Shown one piece after another: positions 29,653 to 39,504 of a stretch of DNA of 64,000 nt; positions within the stretch are counted from its first letter, which is position 1, and the number at the start of each line of letters is the position of its first letter. A model generated the notes under the pieces. The model was not told the DNA's origin. It saw only the letters and a list, made by a program, of their open reading frames with translations, and ran no database searches. The stretch is from an uncultured Alteromonadaceae bacterium (GTDB lineage: Bacteria > Pseudomonadota > Gammaproteobacteria > Enterobacterales > Alteromonadaceae). Location of the stretch: assembly GCA_913056495.1 (NCBI GenBank), contig CAJXMO010000001.1, positions 248,001 through 312,000 on the forward strand, written 5' to 3'. The position numbers were made by a program, and so were the translations under genes.

Positions 29653-32004
29653 ATGACGATAGAAACCTCAGATCGCTTTGATATTCCGGTTTTAGCACTA
29701 CGAGATGTCGTAGTTTACCCACATATGGTGATTCCCTTATTTGTCGGTCGGGAAAAATCAATTCGTTGTTTAGAAGCGGCGATGGATAATGACAAGCAAA
29801 TCTTTTTAGTCGCACAAAAAGATGCAGCGGTAGATGACCCTAAAACAGACGAAATTTACGAGATAGGTACAGTTGCCACTATTCTGCAATTACTTAAATT
29901 GCCGGATGGTACCGTAAAAGTGCTAGTTGAAGGCAATCAAAGAGGTAAAATCAGCGAATACTTGCAAACAGAAGAATATTTTAATGCACAGGTTGAATTA
30001 ATTCATTCTCCTGAAGTGGATGAACGCGAGCAGGAAGTATTTATTCGCTCTGCAATTAATCAGTTTGAAGGTTATGTTAAGCTGAATAAAAAAATCCCGC
30101 CAGAGGTACTGACGTCGCTCAATGGTATAGAAGAACCGGCTCGTCTAGCCGATACCATGGCTGCTCATATGCCGTTAAAACTGAATGATAAGCAAACAGT
30201 CCTTGAAATTATTGATGTTTCAGACCGCTTAGAATTTTTAATGGCGTTAATGGAAAGCGAAATCGATCTATTACAGGTTGAAAAGAAAATTCGTGGCCGG
30301 GTTAAAAAACAGATGGAAAAAAGCCAGCGCGAATATTATCTGAATGAGCAAATGAAAGCGATTCAGAAAGAGTTAGGCGAATTAGACGATGTACCGGACG
30401 AATTTGAAGCGCTGCAAGAAAAAATTAAAGAAGCTCAAATGCCGAAAGAGGCTGAAGAAAAAGCCACATCCGAGTTACAAAAGCTGAAAATGATGTCGCC
30501 TATGTCAGCCGAAGCCACTGTGGTTAGAAGTTACATAGAAGCGATTACATCCGTGCCTTGGAAAAAGCGCTCAAAAGTTAAAAAGAACCTACCTGCGGCG
30601 CAAAAAGTGCTGGATACAGACCATTATGGTTTAGACAAAGTAAAAGAGCGCATTATTGAGTATCTTGCGGTTCAGCAAAGAACCAATAAAGTTAAAGGCC
30701 CGATTTTATGTTTAGTCGGACCACCGGGTGTAGGTAAAACCTCACTGGGCCAGTCAATTGCTAAATCAACCGGCCGAAAATACGTGCGTATGGCATTAGG
30801 TGGGGTACGTGATGAAGCTGAAATTCGTGGTCACAGACGTACTTACATCGGTTCTTTACCGGGCAAAATCATTCAGAATATGACGAAAGTTGGCGTTAAA
30901 AACCCGCTGTTTTTACTGGATGAGATAGACAAAATGTCTGCTGATATGAGAGGTGACCCTTCGTCAGCATTACTTGAAGTACTCGACCCGGAACAAAATA
31001 ATGCGTTTGTTGACCATTATTTAGAAGTCGATTTTGATTTATCGGATGTCATGTTTGTTGCAACCTCTAACAGCATGAATATCCCAGGCCCATTATTAGA
31101 CCGAATGGAAGTCATTCGATTATCTGGTTATACCGAAGATGAAAAACTCAATATCGCGGTTCGTCATTTAATTCCAAAGCAAATTGAACGCAATGGCTTA
31201 AAAGAAAAAGAAATCAATATCGAAGAATCAGCTATTTTAGGTATTATTCGCTACTACACGCGTGAAGCCGGGGTACGAAGCTTAGAGCGTGAAATTTCTA
31301 AACTCTGTCGTAAAGCGGTCAAAAATATCCTGATGGATAAATCAATTAAAACCGTTGAGATTAATGGTGAAAACTTAAGTGATTTCCTTGGTGTTCAGCG
31401 ATTTGATTATGGTAAAGCGGAAAGCGAGAACCAAATTGGCCAAGTTACCGGACTTGCCTGGACTCAGGTTGGTGGTGAGTTACTCACTATAGAAACCGCA
31501 GCGGTTGCCGGTAAAGGTAAAATGACCTCGACAGGCTCATTAGGCGATGTCATGCAAGAGTCTATTCAGGCGGCTATGAGTGTCGTTCGTTCTCGAGCGG
31601 ATAAACTCAGAATTGCTGAAGACTTCTACGAAAAACGCGATATTCATGTTCACGTGCCTGAAGGGGCGACCCCTAAAGATGGCCCAAGTGCGGGTATCGC
31701 TATGTGTACAGCGTTAGTCTCTAGCCTGACTGGTAATCCGGTACGTTGTGATGTCGCTATGACGGGCGAAATTACATTACGTGGTGAAGTGTTAGCTATA
31801 GGTGGTCTAAAAGAGAAGCTATTAGCAGCACATCGTGGCGGCATAAAAACGGTCATTATTCCAAAAGACAATGAGCGTGATTTAAAAGAAATTCCGGATA
31901 ATGTCATTGGTGATCTATCAATTCATCCGGTGAAATGGATTGATGAAGTGCTCAAATTGGCTTTGGAACACCCACCTGAAGGCTTTGAAGCTGTAAAAAG
32001 TTAA
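29653..32004 (+). CDS. lon: ATP-dependent protease Lon
   Basis: A AAA+ serine protease that degrades misfolded and regulatory proteins in the cytoplasm. The 783-residue protein has the N-terminal substrate domain (from about residue 10, [16 protein letters not shown]), Walker [13 protein letters not shown] near 356, Walker [11 protein letters not shown], and the C-terminal protease domain with catalytic serine in [11 protein letters not shown] and lysine in [14 protein letters not shown]. The heat-shock promoter upstream fits its known regulation. Confidence 0.98.
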   Translation: MTIETSDRFDIPVLALRDVVVYPHMVIPLFVGREKSIRCLEAAMDNDKQIFLVAQKDAAVDDPKTDEIYEIGTVATILQLLKLPDGTVKVLVEGNQRGKISEYLQTEEYFNAQVELIHSPEVDEREQEVFIRSAINQFEGYVKLNKKIPPEVLTSLNGIEEPARLADTMAAHMPLKLNDKQTVLEIIDVSDRLEFLMALMESEIDLLQVEKKIRGRVKKQMEKSQREYYLNEQMKAIQKELGELDDVPDEFEALQEKIKEAQMPKEAEEKATSELQKLKMMSPMSAEATVVRSYIEAITSVPWKKRSKVKKNLPAAQKVLDTDHYGLDKVKERIIEYLAVQQRTNKVKGPILCLVGPPGVGKTSLGQSIAKSTGRKYVRMALGGVRDEAEIRGHRRTYIGSLPGKIIQNMTKVGVKNPLFLLDEIDKMSADMRGDPSSALLEVLDPEQNNAFVDHYLEVDFDLSDVMFVATSNSMNIPGPLLDRMEVIRLSGYTEDEKLNIAVRHLIPKQIERNGLKEKEINIEESAILGIIRYYTREAGVRSLEREISKLCRKAVKNILMDKSIKTVEINGENLSDFLGVQRFDYGKAESENQIGQVTGLAWTQVGGELLTIETAAVAGKGKMTSTGSLGDVMQESIQAAMSVVRSRADKLRIAEDFYEKRDIHVHVPEGATPKDGPSAGIAMCTALVSSLTGNPVRCDVAMTGEITLRGEVLAIGGLKEKLLAAHRGGIKTVIIPKDNERDLKEIPDNVIGDLSIHPVKWIDEVLKLALEHPPEGFEAVKS

Positions 32005-32062
32005 ATTAATTTGGTAGAAATACTTCTTATTTATTTTATTTATGGTAGCCTTAGTTTGTTTG

Positions 32063-32087
32063 CTAGCCCTTTAAAAATAAGGGCTAG
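32063..32087. other. Stem-loop downstream of lon
   Basis: CTAGCCCT and AGGGCTAG are separated by nine bases, with no T run after. It may mark the 3' end of the lon transcript, but is not a canonical terminator. Confidence 0.5.
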
Positions 32088-32231
32088 AGAAAATTTTAAA
32101 TTTTAGACATGTTAGGCCGATTTGCTTGATTAGTTTAAAAAAGCCTGATATAAAACTCTGACCTATCTGGCCGCATCGGCGTTTTGTACGATTATTGTGG
32201 CAGTATAATAACAATTGAAGGGGATGTAATC

Positions 32232-32507
32232 TTGAACAAATCTCAACTTATCGAAAAAATCGCAGACGGCGCTGATATTTCAAAAGCTTCAGCAGGTCGT
32301 GCATTAGATTCATTTATTGAAGCAGTTTCTGGCGCTTTACAAGAAGACGACCAAGTTGCATTAGTTGGTTTCGGTACTTTCTCTGTACGTGAGCGCGCTG
32401 CTCGTACAGGCCGTAACCCGCAATCAGGTGAGACAATTGAAATTGCAGCGGCTAAAATCCCTGCGTTCAAGCCTGGTAAAGCGTTAAAAGATGCAGTTAA
32501 CAAGTAA
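32232..32507 (+). CDS. hupB: DNA-binding protein HU (beta type)
   Basis: A histone-like nucleoid protein that bends DNA as a dimer. The open frame extends upstream to 32184, but the TTG at 32232 is the likely start: it yields the HU opening (M)[17 protein letters not shown] and follows AAGGGG at a proper distance. The mature frame is 91 residues with the DNA-binding arm [10 protein letters not shown] and the end [10 protein letters not shown]. Position between lon and ppiD is that of hupB. The TTG start is worth noting because other annotation may pick a longer form. Confidence 0.95.
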   Translation: MNKSQLIEKIADGADISKASAGRALDSFIEAVSGALQEDDQVALVGFGTFSVRERAARTGRNPQSGETIEIAAAKIPAFKPGKALKDAVNK

Positions 32508-32539
32508 TCAACGCATCTTAAATTAGTTTTGCATAGGTA

Positions 32540-32571
32540 GGCTTCGATGAAAATCGAAGCCTTCTTTGTTT
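32540..32571 (+). terminator. Terminator after hupB
   Basis: GGCTTCGAT-GAAA-ATCGAAGCC, a nine-pair stem with a GNRA-type tetraloop, followed by TTCTTTGTTTT. Confidence 0.85.
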
Positions 32572-32693
32572 TGGGTCATAGCGATTATTTTAATTATAAG
32601 CAGGCCTGTAATACTATTCTATCTCATTAAATTGGGTATTTAGGCACTTTCAGCCGAACTCAAAGTTCTTGATAATAAGAAAAGAGAAATCAC

Positions 32694-34604
32694 ATGTTAG
32701 AGAAAATCCGTGAGGGTAGTCAGGGCCCGGTGGCCAAAATTATTCTTTTGTTAGTCATTTTTAGCTTCGCTTTAGCGGGTGTTGGTTCTTATATTAACTC
32801 TGGTGGCGAACAAAATGCAGCCGAGGTCAATGATTTAGAAATTAAACAAAGCCAGTTCGATCGTGCATATGAAAACGAAAGAGCAAGAATGGAAAGTCAG
32901 TATGGCGAAATGTTCTCTCGTCTGGCATCTGATCCGGCTTATATTGCTAATTTCAAGCAAGGCATTTTAGAGCGTTTAATTTCAGAACAGCTTGTTAATG
33001 ATTTAGCTCAGCGTTTATCTATTCGCATTAGTGACGAGCAAATTAAAAAGCAAATTTTCGAAATGCCCGAGTTTCAGGTGGATGGTAAATTTAATAACGA
33101 CAGATATTTACAGCTACTGACTCGAGCTAACTATTCTCCGGCTCAGTTCAGAGATGTATTGCGTCAGGATATGACGCGTCGTCAACTTATCTCTGCATTA
33201 ACAGACTCTGAGTTCGTATTAGAGAGTGAAGCCAAACAATTCCAGGCGTTACAGGCTCAAACCCGTTCAATCGAATATGTTGAAGTGCCTGTTGAGTCTT
33301 TCAAAGCGGATGTGACACCTGAAGAATCTGCAGTTGAAGCGTATTACCAGCAAAACATTATGCGTTATGAAACGCCAGAGCAACTTAAGCTGAGCTATGT
33401 TGAGCTTAATTTAGCTGACGTCGCGGCACAAATTGAAGTGAGCGATGAAGAAGTAAACGCTTATTATGAGAAAAACCAGTCTCTTTATCAGTCTGCCGAG
33501 CGTCGCCGAGCGTCTCATATTTTAATTAATGCCAGTGAAGATGATGCTGAAGCTAAAGCGAAAGCAGAAGATTTATTAGCGCAAATTAATTCAGGTGCTG
33601 ACTTTGCGGAGCTGGCTAAAACACATTCAGACGATACCTTTTCGGGTGAAAATGGTGGTGATTTAGATTTCTTTGGCAAGGGCACTATGGACCCGGCTTT
33701 TGAAGAAGCGGCTTTCGCACTGGCTAACGTAGGCGATGTATCTGAATTAGTTAAATCTTCATACGGCTACCACATCATTAAATTAACTGACATTGATGAA
33801 GCAAAAGTTAAGCCTTTAGCAGAAGTTAAAGATGAGATTATTGAGCAAATTCAACAGAGTCAGGCGCGTGATATTTTTGTTGAAAAACAACAGCAATTAG
33901 CCGATGTTTCTTTTGAAGTACCAGATACCTTGAAAGATGCAGCAGACGCTGCAGGCTTAACGGTTAAAACAACAGCTTTGTTTGATATGAGTAACCCGCC
34001 AGCGCCTTTAAATAGTGTAAAAGTGACTGACGCAGCTATGTCTGATGATGTATTGAACCAAGGCTATAATTCAAGCGTTATCGAAATTTCAAGTGACCAG
34101 TTAGTTGTCGTTCGTGTAGAAGCTCATGAACCGGCTCGCACTAAGCCGCTGGCTGAAGTTAAATCGCAAGTCGTAGATGCCGTTAAGCAAGATTTGGCAA
34201 AACAAGCGGCACAGGATTGGGTTGAACAGGTCAGTACGAAGTGGCAGTCAGGTGAAGAAATATCGGCGTCACTATCTGAAAAATCGTTAGAAGTTAAGTC
34301 AGAAGCTGATATGGCGCGCTTTGGTAGCCAGGTGCCAGCTTCTATTGCTCGTAAAGCATTTGAAATGGCGCAGCCAGAAGCGGGTAAAGTATCTGCAACT
34401 TGGTTGGAAGTTTCGCCGTCTCAGTTTGCTTTGGTTAAACTGAACTCAGTTGAAACACCTGAGATTAAGACGGTGGACTCAGCGACTGAAGAGCGTTTAT
34501 TAAGAGCGATGACAGATTATCACTACCAATCTGTGATTAAAGCGCTGCGTGAAGCCGCAGAAGTCAAAGTTTATAAATCTGCAGCAAGTGTGTCTGAGTC
34601 TTAA
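32694..34604 (+). CDS. ppiD: Periplasmic folding chaperone PpiD
   Basis: An inner-membrane-anchored chaperone near the Sec translocon that receives exported outer-membrane proteins. The 636-residue protein opens MLEKIREGSQGPVAKIILLL with one membrane helix (about 15-35), followed by a SurA-N-like region, a parvulin domain (RRASHILINAS...GYHIIKLTD, about 265-365) and a long C-terminal domain. It follows hupB as in Escherichia coli and ends at a terminator. Confidence 0.95.
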   Translation: MLEKIREGSQGPVAKIILLLVIFSFALAGVGSYINSGGEQNAAEVNDLEIKQSQFDRAYENERARMESQYGEMFSRLASDPAYIANFKQGILERLISEQLVNDLAQRLSIRISDEQIKKQIFEMPEFQVDGKFNNDRYLQLLTRANYSPAQFRDVLRQDMTRRQLISALTDSEFVLESEAKQFQALQAQTRSIEYVEVPVESFKADVTPEESAVEAYYQQNIMRYETPEQLKLSYVELNLADVAAQIEVSDEEVNAYYEKNQSLYQSAERRRASHILINASEDDAEAKAKAEDLLAQINSGADFAELAKTHSDDTFSGENGGDLDFFGKGTMDPAFEEAAFALANVGDVSELVKSSYGYHIIKLTDIDEAKVKPLAEVKDEIIEQIQQSQARDIFVEKQQQLADVSFEVPDTLKDAADAAGLTVKTTALFDMSNPPAPLNSVKVTDAAMSDDVLNQGYNSSVIEISSDQLVVVRVEAHEPARTKPLAEVKSQVVDAVKQDLAKQAAQDWVEQVSTKWQSGEEISASLSEKSLEVKSEADMARFGSQVPASIARKAFEMAQPEAGKVSATWLEVSPSQFALVKLNSVETPEIKTVDSATEERLLRAMTDYHYQSVIKALREAAEVKVYKSAASVSES

Positions 34605-34637
34605 TTTAACCAAAAGTTAAACAGACAATCATAAAAA

Positions 34638-34664
34638 AATGCCGCTTTTAGAGCGGCATTTTTG
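34638..34664 (+). terminator. Rho-independent terminator after ppiD
   Basis: AATGCCGCT-TTTAG-AGCGGCATTTTT. It isolates the housekeeping block from the surface-signalling locus that follows. Confidence 0.93.
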
Positions 34665-34727
34665 TATCTAAAGTAAAATTGCTGTCGTTAAACTGTCATA
34701 TTATTTTGATAAGCTAAGTCGATTCTA

Positions 34728-35699
34728 ATGAACTTGCTAATCATGAAACAAGATAAACTGGCCATTTACGAACAAGCGGCAGACTGGGTAGAGCAAACAA
34801 ATACGCTGTCAGCTATACAAAAAGCAGAACTGGAGCGCTGGCTCAAACAAGATCCCGAGCACCTGAAAGCCTATCAAAAATGCCTGAAAGTATGGCAGTC
34901 TGAAAACCTACAGCAAGTTTTGGTTACACAAACAAACAGGGCTCGGTTAGCAAATAAACCAGGTCATCTAAAAAGTAAACTTATTGCAACCGCCTGTTCG
35001 GTTTGTCTGCTAGTGATTCTAGGCTATATCAATTTTGAACCAGTGCCTGAGCAAAACAAAATAACGGCTTATACCCATACTTCTGAATCCCGGGAACTTC
35101 ATTTACCGGATGGCTCAGAATTAAAATTATCCGGTGAAACAAAACTGGAATTTGAGTTTATGCCGGAGCAAAGGCAAGTTAGCTTAGACACCGGCGAATC
35201 GCTTTTTTCGGTTCAGCATCTGGCAGAGAATCAACCTTTTATCGTAGATGCCGGAGATACAGAAATCAGAGTAACCGGCACCCAGTTTTCAGTGGATAAA
35301 AATCATTACAGCACTCAGGTGATTGTCGTCGAAGGTAGCGTACTTGTATCTAATCAGAGTAAACAAGTACATTTAACCGCCGGGCAAAGTGTGGAGATTA
35401 TTGCGGGCAATATAGGTAAGGTCATCAAACTTCCTGAATATTTTGAGCATTATTTATCTGGCGAGCAGGCTGATTCACTCTGGCTTGATGCTTATCAATC
35501 TAGCTTAGGCTCAGTAGTGGCTAAACTGGACCGACAGTTAGAAGAAGATATCAGCCTTGAAGATAGTCGCTTGCAAGGTTTAGCCGTAACTGGTCGCTTC
35601 AATTTGAACACCCCAAAACACACGCTAAAAATGCTGGCGATGGCCAATCAATTGCGGGTAGCTGAATACCCGGGACAAATTATTATTCGCCGGAATTAA
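34728..35699 (+). CDS. FecR-family anti-sigma regulator
   Basis: A transmembrane regulator that passes a signal from an outer-membrane TonB receptor to an ECF sigma factor. Of its 323 residues, the N-terminal 70 form a FecR-N/DUF4880-type cytoplasmic domain (YEQAADWVEQ...LERWLKQDPEHLKAYQ), a membrane helix lies at about 85-105, and the periplasmic FecR domain (RELHLPDGSELKLSGETKL...FIVDAGDTEIRVTGTQFSV) is followed by an STN-like C-terminus. The ATG at 34728 was taken; 34743 is an alternative. It is one base from the TonB receptor gene. The usual adjacent sigma gene is missing and instead lies at 40507 on the other strand. Confidence 0.9.
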   Translation: MNLLIMKQDKLAIYEQAADWVEQTNTLSAIQKAELERWLKQDPEHLKAYQKCLKVWQSENLQQVLVTQTNRARLANKPGHLKSKLIATACSVCLLVILGYINFEPVPEQNKITAYTHTSESRELHLPDGSELKLSGETKLEFEFMPEQRQVSLDTGESLFSVQHLAENQPFIVDAGDTEIRVTGTQFSVDKNHYSTQVIVVEGSVLVSNQSKQVHLTAGQSVEIIAGNIGKVIKLPEYFEHYLSGEQADSLWLDAYQSSLGSVVAKLDRQLEEDISLEDSRLQGLAVTGRFNLNTPKHTLKMLAMANQLRVAEYPGQIIIRRN

Positions 35700-35700
35700 T

Positions 35701-38595
35701 ATGCGACTGGTCAGCTTGCGGATAATAGCCGGGTTACTTTGTTATTGTTTGCAAAGTCAGGCGCCGGCGGCCACTCAAGCTGTTCAAAATATCTTATTGC
35801 TTGAAGTGAATATTGAGGCAAATGACTTATTCAGTAGTTTAAAAAAGTTGTCTGCTCAAACACAGCGCGCGATATTTTTTGCGCCTGAGCTGGATAATAA
35901 AACCGGGTATTTCAGTTTCAAAGGAACGGCCAGCCCGGATGAAATATGTCAACGTATTGGCGAATTTTATCAAGTCAGCGTCACTCTGGTTGAACGCGCG
36001 ATTCTGGTAGCTAAGTTACCCATCGATGCTCAGGAACCGGCATCAGAACCGCAGATAAAATCAGCGCCTGAAAAACAGCTTCAGACGAACCAGCCAGAAG
36101 AAGTGATAGTTACAGCATCGCTTGAAAAAAGCCGGGAAGAACGCGGATACCGCTCAAACCAGGATGCCACTCCCAATCAAAGTATCAGAGTTGAATCTTT
36201 ATCTTTAATGAATGCCGCCAGTTATCCGGTTAATAATTTGGCCGAGTCACTATTAAATATTTCAGGGGTGACAGCTAATTTTGATGGTGGTGAAGGGCGG
36301 CAGATTGCGATGCGAGGACTTGCGGGCGATTTCGTTCATGTATCATTAAATGACATGCCTACGTTAGCGGTTCATGGCTCATCACTTGATAGTCGAGAAC
36401 AAAATGAGCGAGCACTGGCGTTTGATTTTAATCTATTGCCATCTGAGTTATTTGAACGGGTAGATGTTGTCAGGGATTATAGCGTCAGCCAGGATAGCGG
36501 GGGCATTGCCGGAAATATCTCACTTTATACTTCTGCGCCGACTAATTTGGCGTCGCAAAGTTATTACATAAATGCTTTGATTGAACAAAATTATAATGAT
36601 TTATCCGCACAGACAGGTCACAGAGCAGCCGTTTCCTGGCAGTATAAACAGGACAATTGGTTTTATATGCTGGCGGCCAGCATTAACCGTAAAGTCACCC
36701 AAGAGCAAGGTTATAATACTTACCGCTGGCGAAAGCTTGATATAGCGGATACCGACATTTCTGCGCTGGAACCTGAGATACAGCAGCTATTAGCGGCTCA
36801 GCAAATTTATTTTCCAAGAGGGAATCGCTATTCGGTTTGGCTCAATGATATCGAACAAACGGGTTTGGTAGCGGCGCTACATTATGACAATAGCAACTGG
36901 TCCCATAAGTTTGACTGGATTCAAACCCGTTTGGATAATACAAAACAGGAATATCATCTGGCAACCAGAGGCATTCATTCAACTGCGATGTCTAAGCAAA
37001 CAGGACAGGCGACTCAAATTTCCCATCTGGAAATTGATGCACGCCAATACTTGCGATATGCAAGCTTTGAGCAGGCACAACTCGCCACAGAAAGCCGACT
37101 GCTCGATAAAAATACCGAATTTGAACAGCTCACTTGGGCTGGACGTTACTCTGTGGAAACGGATATTGAGTTTGCCTGGTTATTTGGAATTTCACAAAGC
37201 GAACAGCAGATCCCTAATGACCAAAAAGTGTATTTAACCGGCTTTTCGGGTTTAGTCACAGACTACAGGGATGAGCCCGTCAACCATTATCAGATGGACT
37301 TATTAAACCTAGATAATTGGCGGCTAGATGAAATTGATCTCACTCGTAATCAATACCTGGTTCGTCAAAAGCTAGCCAAGTTTACATTTGACTATGATAA
37401 GTCTGAAAGCCACTGGCAAGCCGGTTTTCAGGTAAAACAATTTTTAGACAGTCGCAGTGCTTTGGAAAAAGCGGACTTATTTAAAACAGAATTTAAACAG
37501 GGTGATTTGAATAATCGGTTAACGGCTCAATTATCTAATCCGGTAAGTGAACATACCGGATTAAGCTGGTTGGGGGTGAATAATAAACAAGTTACTCCGA
37601 CTTTTTTATCCGGAATAGACTGGTCAGCAGAGGACTTAATTAATAACGACAGTTATCGAATTCAACGCACTTCATCTGCGCTCTGGCTGCAATATAATTA
37701 TCTGAAAAGTGAGCATAGTCTGGACGCTGGCATACGTTTTGAACAAATCAAACGAGAGGTCGATAGCAATCAGCTTTCTGCGCCTTTAACTGCAACTGAT
37801 TACCTTGGTTTATTTTCTGTAAATTACAGATATGCATTGACCGAGAATTGGCAAACGCGACTTAATTTAAATCAGAATATCACGCCTGTGCAAACCAAAT
37901 ACTTTAATCCGGCTCGTTTTTATTTATCGGCATTAGATACTTATCAAACCGGTCGTATTAATCTTAAACCTTATCAAAGCACTCAATTTTCCGCACAGCT
38001 ACAAGGTAAACCGCTGGCTAATGCGGACATATCGGCAACCCTTTATACAAAATATATCGATGGCTTGATTAATTATCAGCAAACAAATGACTTGCTAGCT
38101 GATCAGGTATCACCTGTGAACCAAGCCAGAAGTCAGATAACCGGATTGGATATTTCTCTGTCTTATCAGTTTACTCCGGCTTTATCTGTCCGCAGCGATT
38201 ATAGTTATGCGCAAGGGCAAAGAAGATACAGATACTCAGATTTATTTAATTATCAAGGTGAATTAGAAGGGCTGTCGAATCATCTGCTGCGGTTAGAATT
38301 AGGCTATCAGACTGCCGATTGGGGCAGTTTATGGTCGATGACGTATCGCAGTGATTACATCAGCGAGATTAAATACGAGCGTTTACAGCAAGACCAGGTC
38401 GAAACTGGATTTTTACCCTATAAGCGCCTGAACTGGTCAGCCTATTATAAGCTCAATAGCCATCTGGAAGTTAACTTGGGTATCCGCAATTTAACCAATG
38501 AAGTCTACCGCGAGTATGCTGGTCAGCATCAGTATTTATATAATACAACTGAAACCGGACGTCAGTATTATCTGCGCTGGGTTCTAATGATCTAA
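35701..38595 (+). CDS. TonB-dependent signalling receptor with STN domain
   Basis: A 964-residue outer-membrane receptor of the FecA-like transducer class. After a signal peptide (about 1-24) comes an STN domain (about 34-105, NDLFSSLKKLSAQTQRAIFFA), which contacts FecR in the periplasm. Then come a TonB-box-like EEVIVTA, a plug domain (NNLAESLLNISGVTANFDGGEGRQIAMRG) and a beta barrel ending in an aromatic-rich strand (YYLRWVLMI). It shares distinctive barrel segments with the receptor at 42316 (for example GNRYSVW against GNRYSIW, and YNTTETG against YNTTEFG). It probably senses, and may import, a related ligand. Ligand unknown. Confidence 0.9.
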   Translation: MRLVSLRIIAGLLCYCLQSQAPAATQAVQNILLLEVNIEANDLFSSLKKLSAQTQRAIFFAPELDNKTGYFSFKGTASPDEICQRIGEFYQVSVTLVERAILVAKLPIDAQEPASEPQIKSAPEKQLQTNQPEEVIVTASLEKSREERGYRSNQDATPNQSIRVESLSLMNAASYPVNNLAESLLNISGVTANFDGGEGRQIAMRGLAGDFVHVSLNDMPTLAVHGSSLDSREQNERALAFDFNLLPSELFERVDVVRDYSVSQDSGGIAGNISLYTSAPTNLASQSYYINALIEQNYNDLSAQTGHRAAVSWQYKQDNWFYMLAASINRKVTQEQGYNTYRWRKLDIADTDISALEPEIQQLLAAQQIYFPRGNRYSVWLNDIEQTGLVAALHYDNSNWSHKFDWIQTRLDNTKQEYHLATRGIHSTAMSKQTGQATQISHLEIDARQYLRYASFEQAQLATESRLLDKNTEFEQLTWAGRYSVETDIEFAWLFGISQSEQQIPNDQKVYLTGFSGLVTDYRDEPVNHYQMDLLNLDNWRLDEIDLTRNQYLVRQKLAKFTFDYDKSESHWQAGFQVKQFLDSRSALEKADLFKTEFKQGDLNNRLTAQLSNPVSEHTGLSWLGVNNKQVTPTFLSGIDWSAEDLINNDSYRIQRTSSALWLQYNYLKSEHSLDAGIRFEQIKREVDSNQLSAPLTATDYLGLFSVNYRYALTENWQTRLNLNQNITPVQTKYFNPARFYLSALDTYQTGRINLKPYQSTQFSAQLQGKPLANADISATLYTKYIDGLINYQQTNDLLADQVSPVNQARSQITGLDISLSYQFTPALSVRSDYSYAQGQRRYRYSDLFNYQGELEGLSNHLLRLELGYQTADWGSLWSMTYRSDYISEIKYERLQQDQVETGFLPYKRLNWSAYYKLNSHLEVNLGIRNLTNEVYREYAGQHQYLYNTTETGRQYYLRWVLMI

Positions 38596-39416
38596 TCGTT
38601 AATCATGCCTTCGTTTTGCCAGATCTGTAATAAATTTATCGCCTGACTGCGTTTTATCAGCGTACTGGATTTGTCAGCGGCAATCTTGTCTATTATCTCT
38701 ATGAGTTCTGTATCTATATTTTCTTGGGTCAGTTGGGTAAGTGGTTGAACTAAGTGCGCTAAATCAGAATCAGCGGACAGCACGGCCAGTTTAAGTTTAT
38801 CTACTTTAGCGGGCGAGTCGGTCAGCATCAGGGCACTGAAATTCACATTCATATCCCGGCTTGTGGCCGCCAGAGATTCAGCGTACTGGTGAAGTTCGGT
38901 TGAAAACTCTGGGTAGTGCTGGCTGAGTGTTGGTATCAGGTTTAATAAGCGTAGTTGCAGCTTTGTATCTTCAAACTGGTACATTAATTCGAGTAATAAA
39001 TGTAGCAATTGAGGCTGTGAATTTAAAATACCTGTATCTAAGAGCTGATCTGCGATAAAGCTTTGTTGCTGCTGACTGCCCTGATAAAAGCGGGTTCTTA
39101 ATAAATTTATATCATTTGGGCGCGCTTTAATCAGAGCCAGATGTAAAGAGTCGGATATTAAATGGTCATCTGGTTTTATTTCATCGTTTAACTCAGCTCC
39201 TGTTTGGCTTGTCCCCAGTGTGTTTTTTGTTAATCCTGCTTTTTGGCCTCTGTCAGATGTTTGCCTGGACAATAAAGATTTGTCCGTGCAGCTAATCTGA
39301 GCTAAACCAGCTGGTTCCGGAATAAAGGACACTTGTGGTTTGCAGAGCAAATAAGTGAGCAAACTGGCAATGCCGGCAGACAAACAAACCGATACAAAAT
39401 AATGTAATAAGCCCAT
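38592..39416 (-). CDS. Membrane-anchored helical protein of unknown function
   Basis: I do not recognise this protein. The open frame extends to 39479, but the ATG at 39416 has AAGAGG eight bases upstream and gives 274 residues starting MGLLHYFVSVCL. There is one N-terminal hydrophobic helix (about 3-25), then a polar linker (about 30-85), then a predicted all-helical region rich in leucine pairs (LLHLLLELMYQFEDTKLQLRL, LKLAVLSADSDL), which recalls HEAT-type repeats. It overlaps the end of the receptor gene by four bases on the opposite strand and lies 88 bases after the NLP gene, possibly cotranscribed with it. It could be a chaperone or immunity-like partner, but nothing proves this. Confidence 0.6.
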   Translation of the reverse strand: MGLLHYFVSVCLSAGIASLLTYLLCKPQVSFIPEPAGLAQISCTDKSLLSRQTSDRGQKAGLTKNTLGTSQTGAELNDEIKPDDHLISDSLHLALIKARPNDINLLRTRFYQGSQQQQSFIADQLLDTGILNSQPQLLHLLLELMYQFEDTKLQLRLLNLIPTLSQHYPEFSTELHQYAESLAATSRDMNVNFSALMLTDSPAKVDKLKLAVLSADSDLAHLVQPLTQLTQENIDTELIEIIDKIAADKSSTLIKRSQAINLLQIWQNEGMIND

Positions 39417-39460
39417 ATCACAGACCTCTTGATATCTATTCAAGTAGCTTGGGTATGAAA

Positions 39461-39485
39461 CCGGATGATAGACAGTCACATCCGG
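39461..39485. other. Inverted repeat between the NLP gene and the helical-protein gene
   Basis: CCGGATG and CATCCGG separated by 11 bases, without a T run. It could be an mRNA stabilising hairpin or weak terminator between the two minus-strand genes. Confidence 0.6.
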
Positions 39486-39504
39486 CTGAGTGATTTATAA
39501 TTGA

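Noticed and set aside
32184..32231. N-terminal extension of HU
   Set aside because: HU proteins begin MNKSQLI; the TTG at 32232 has the proper AAGGGG spacing, and the 16 extra residues have no counterpart in the family.
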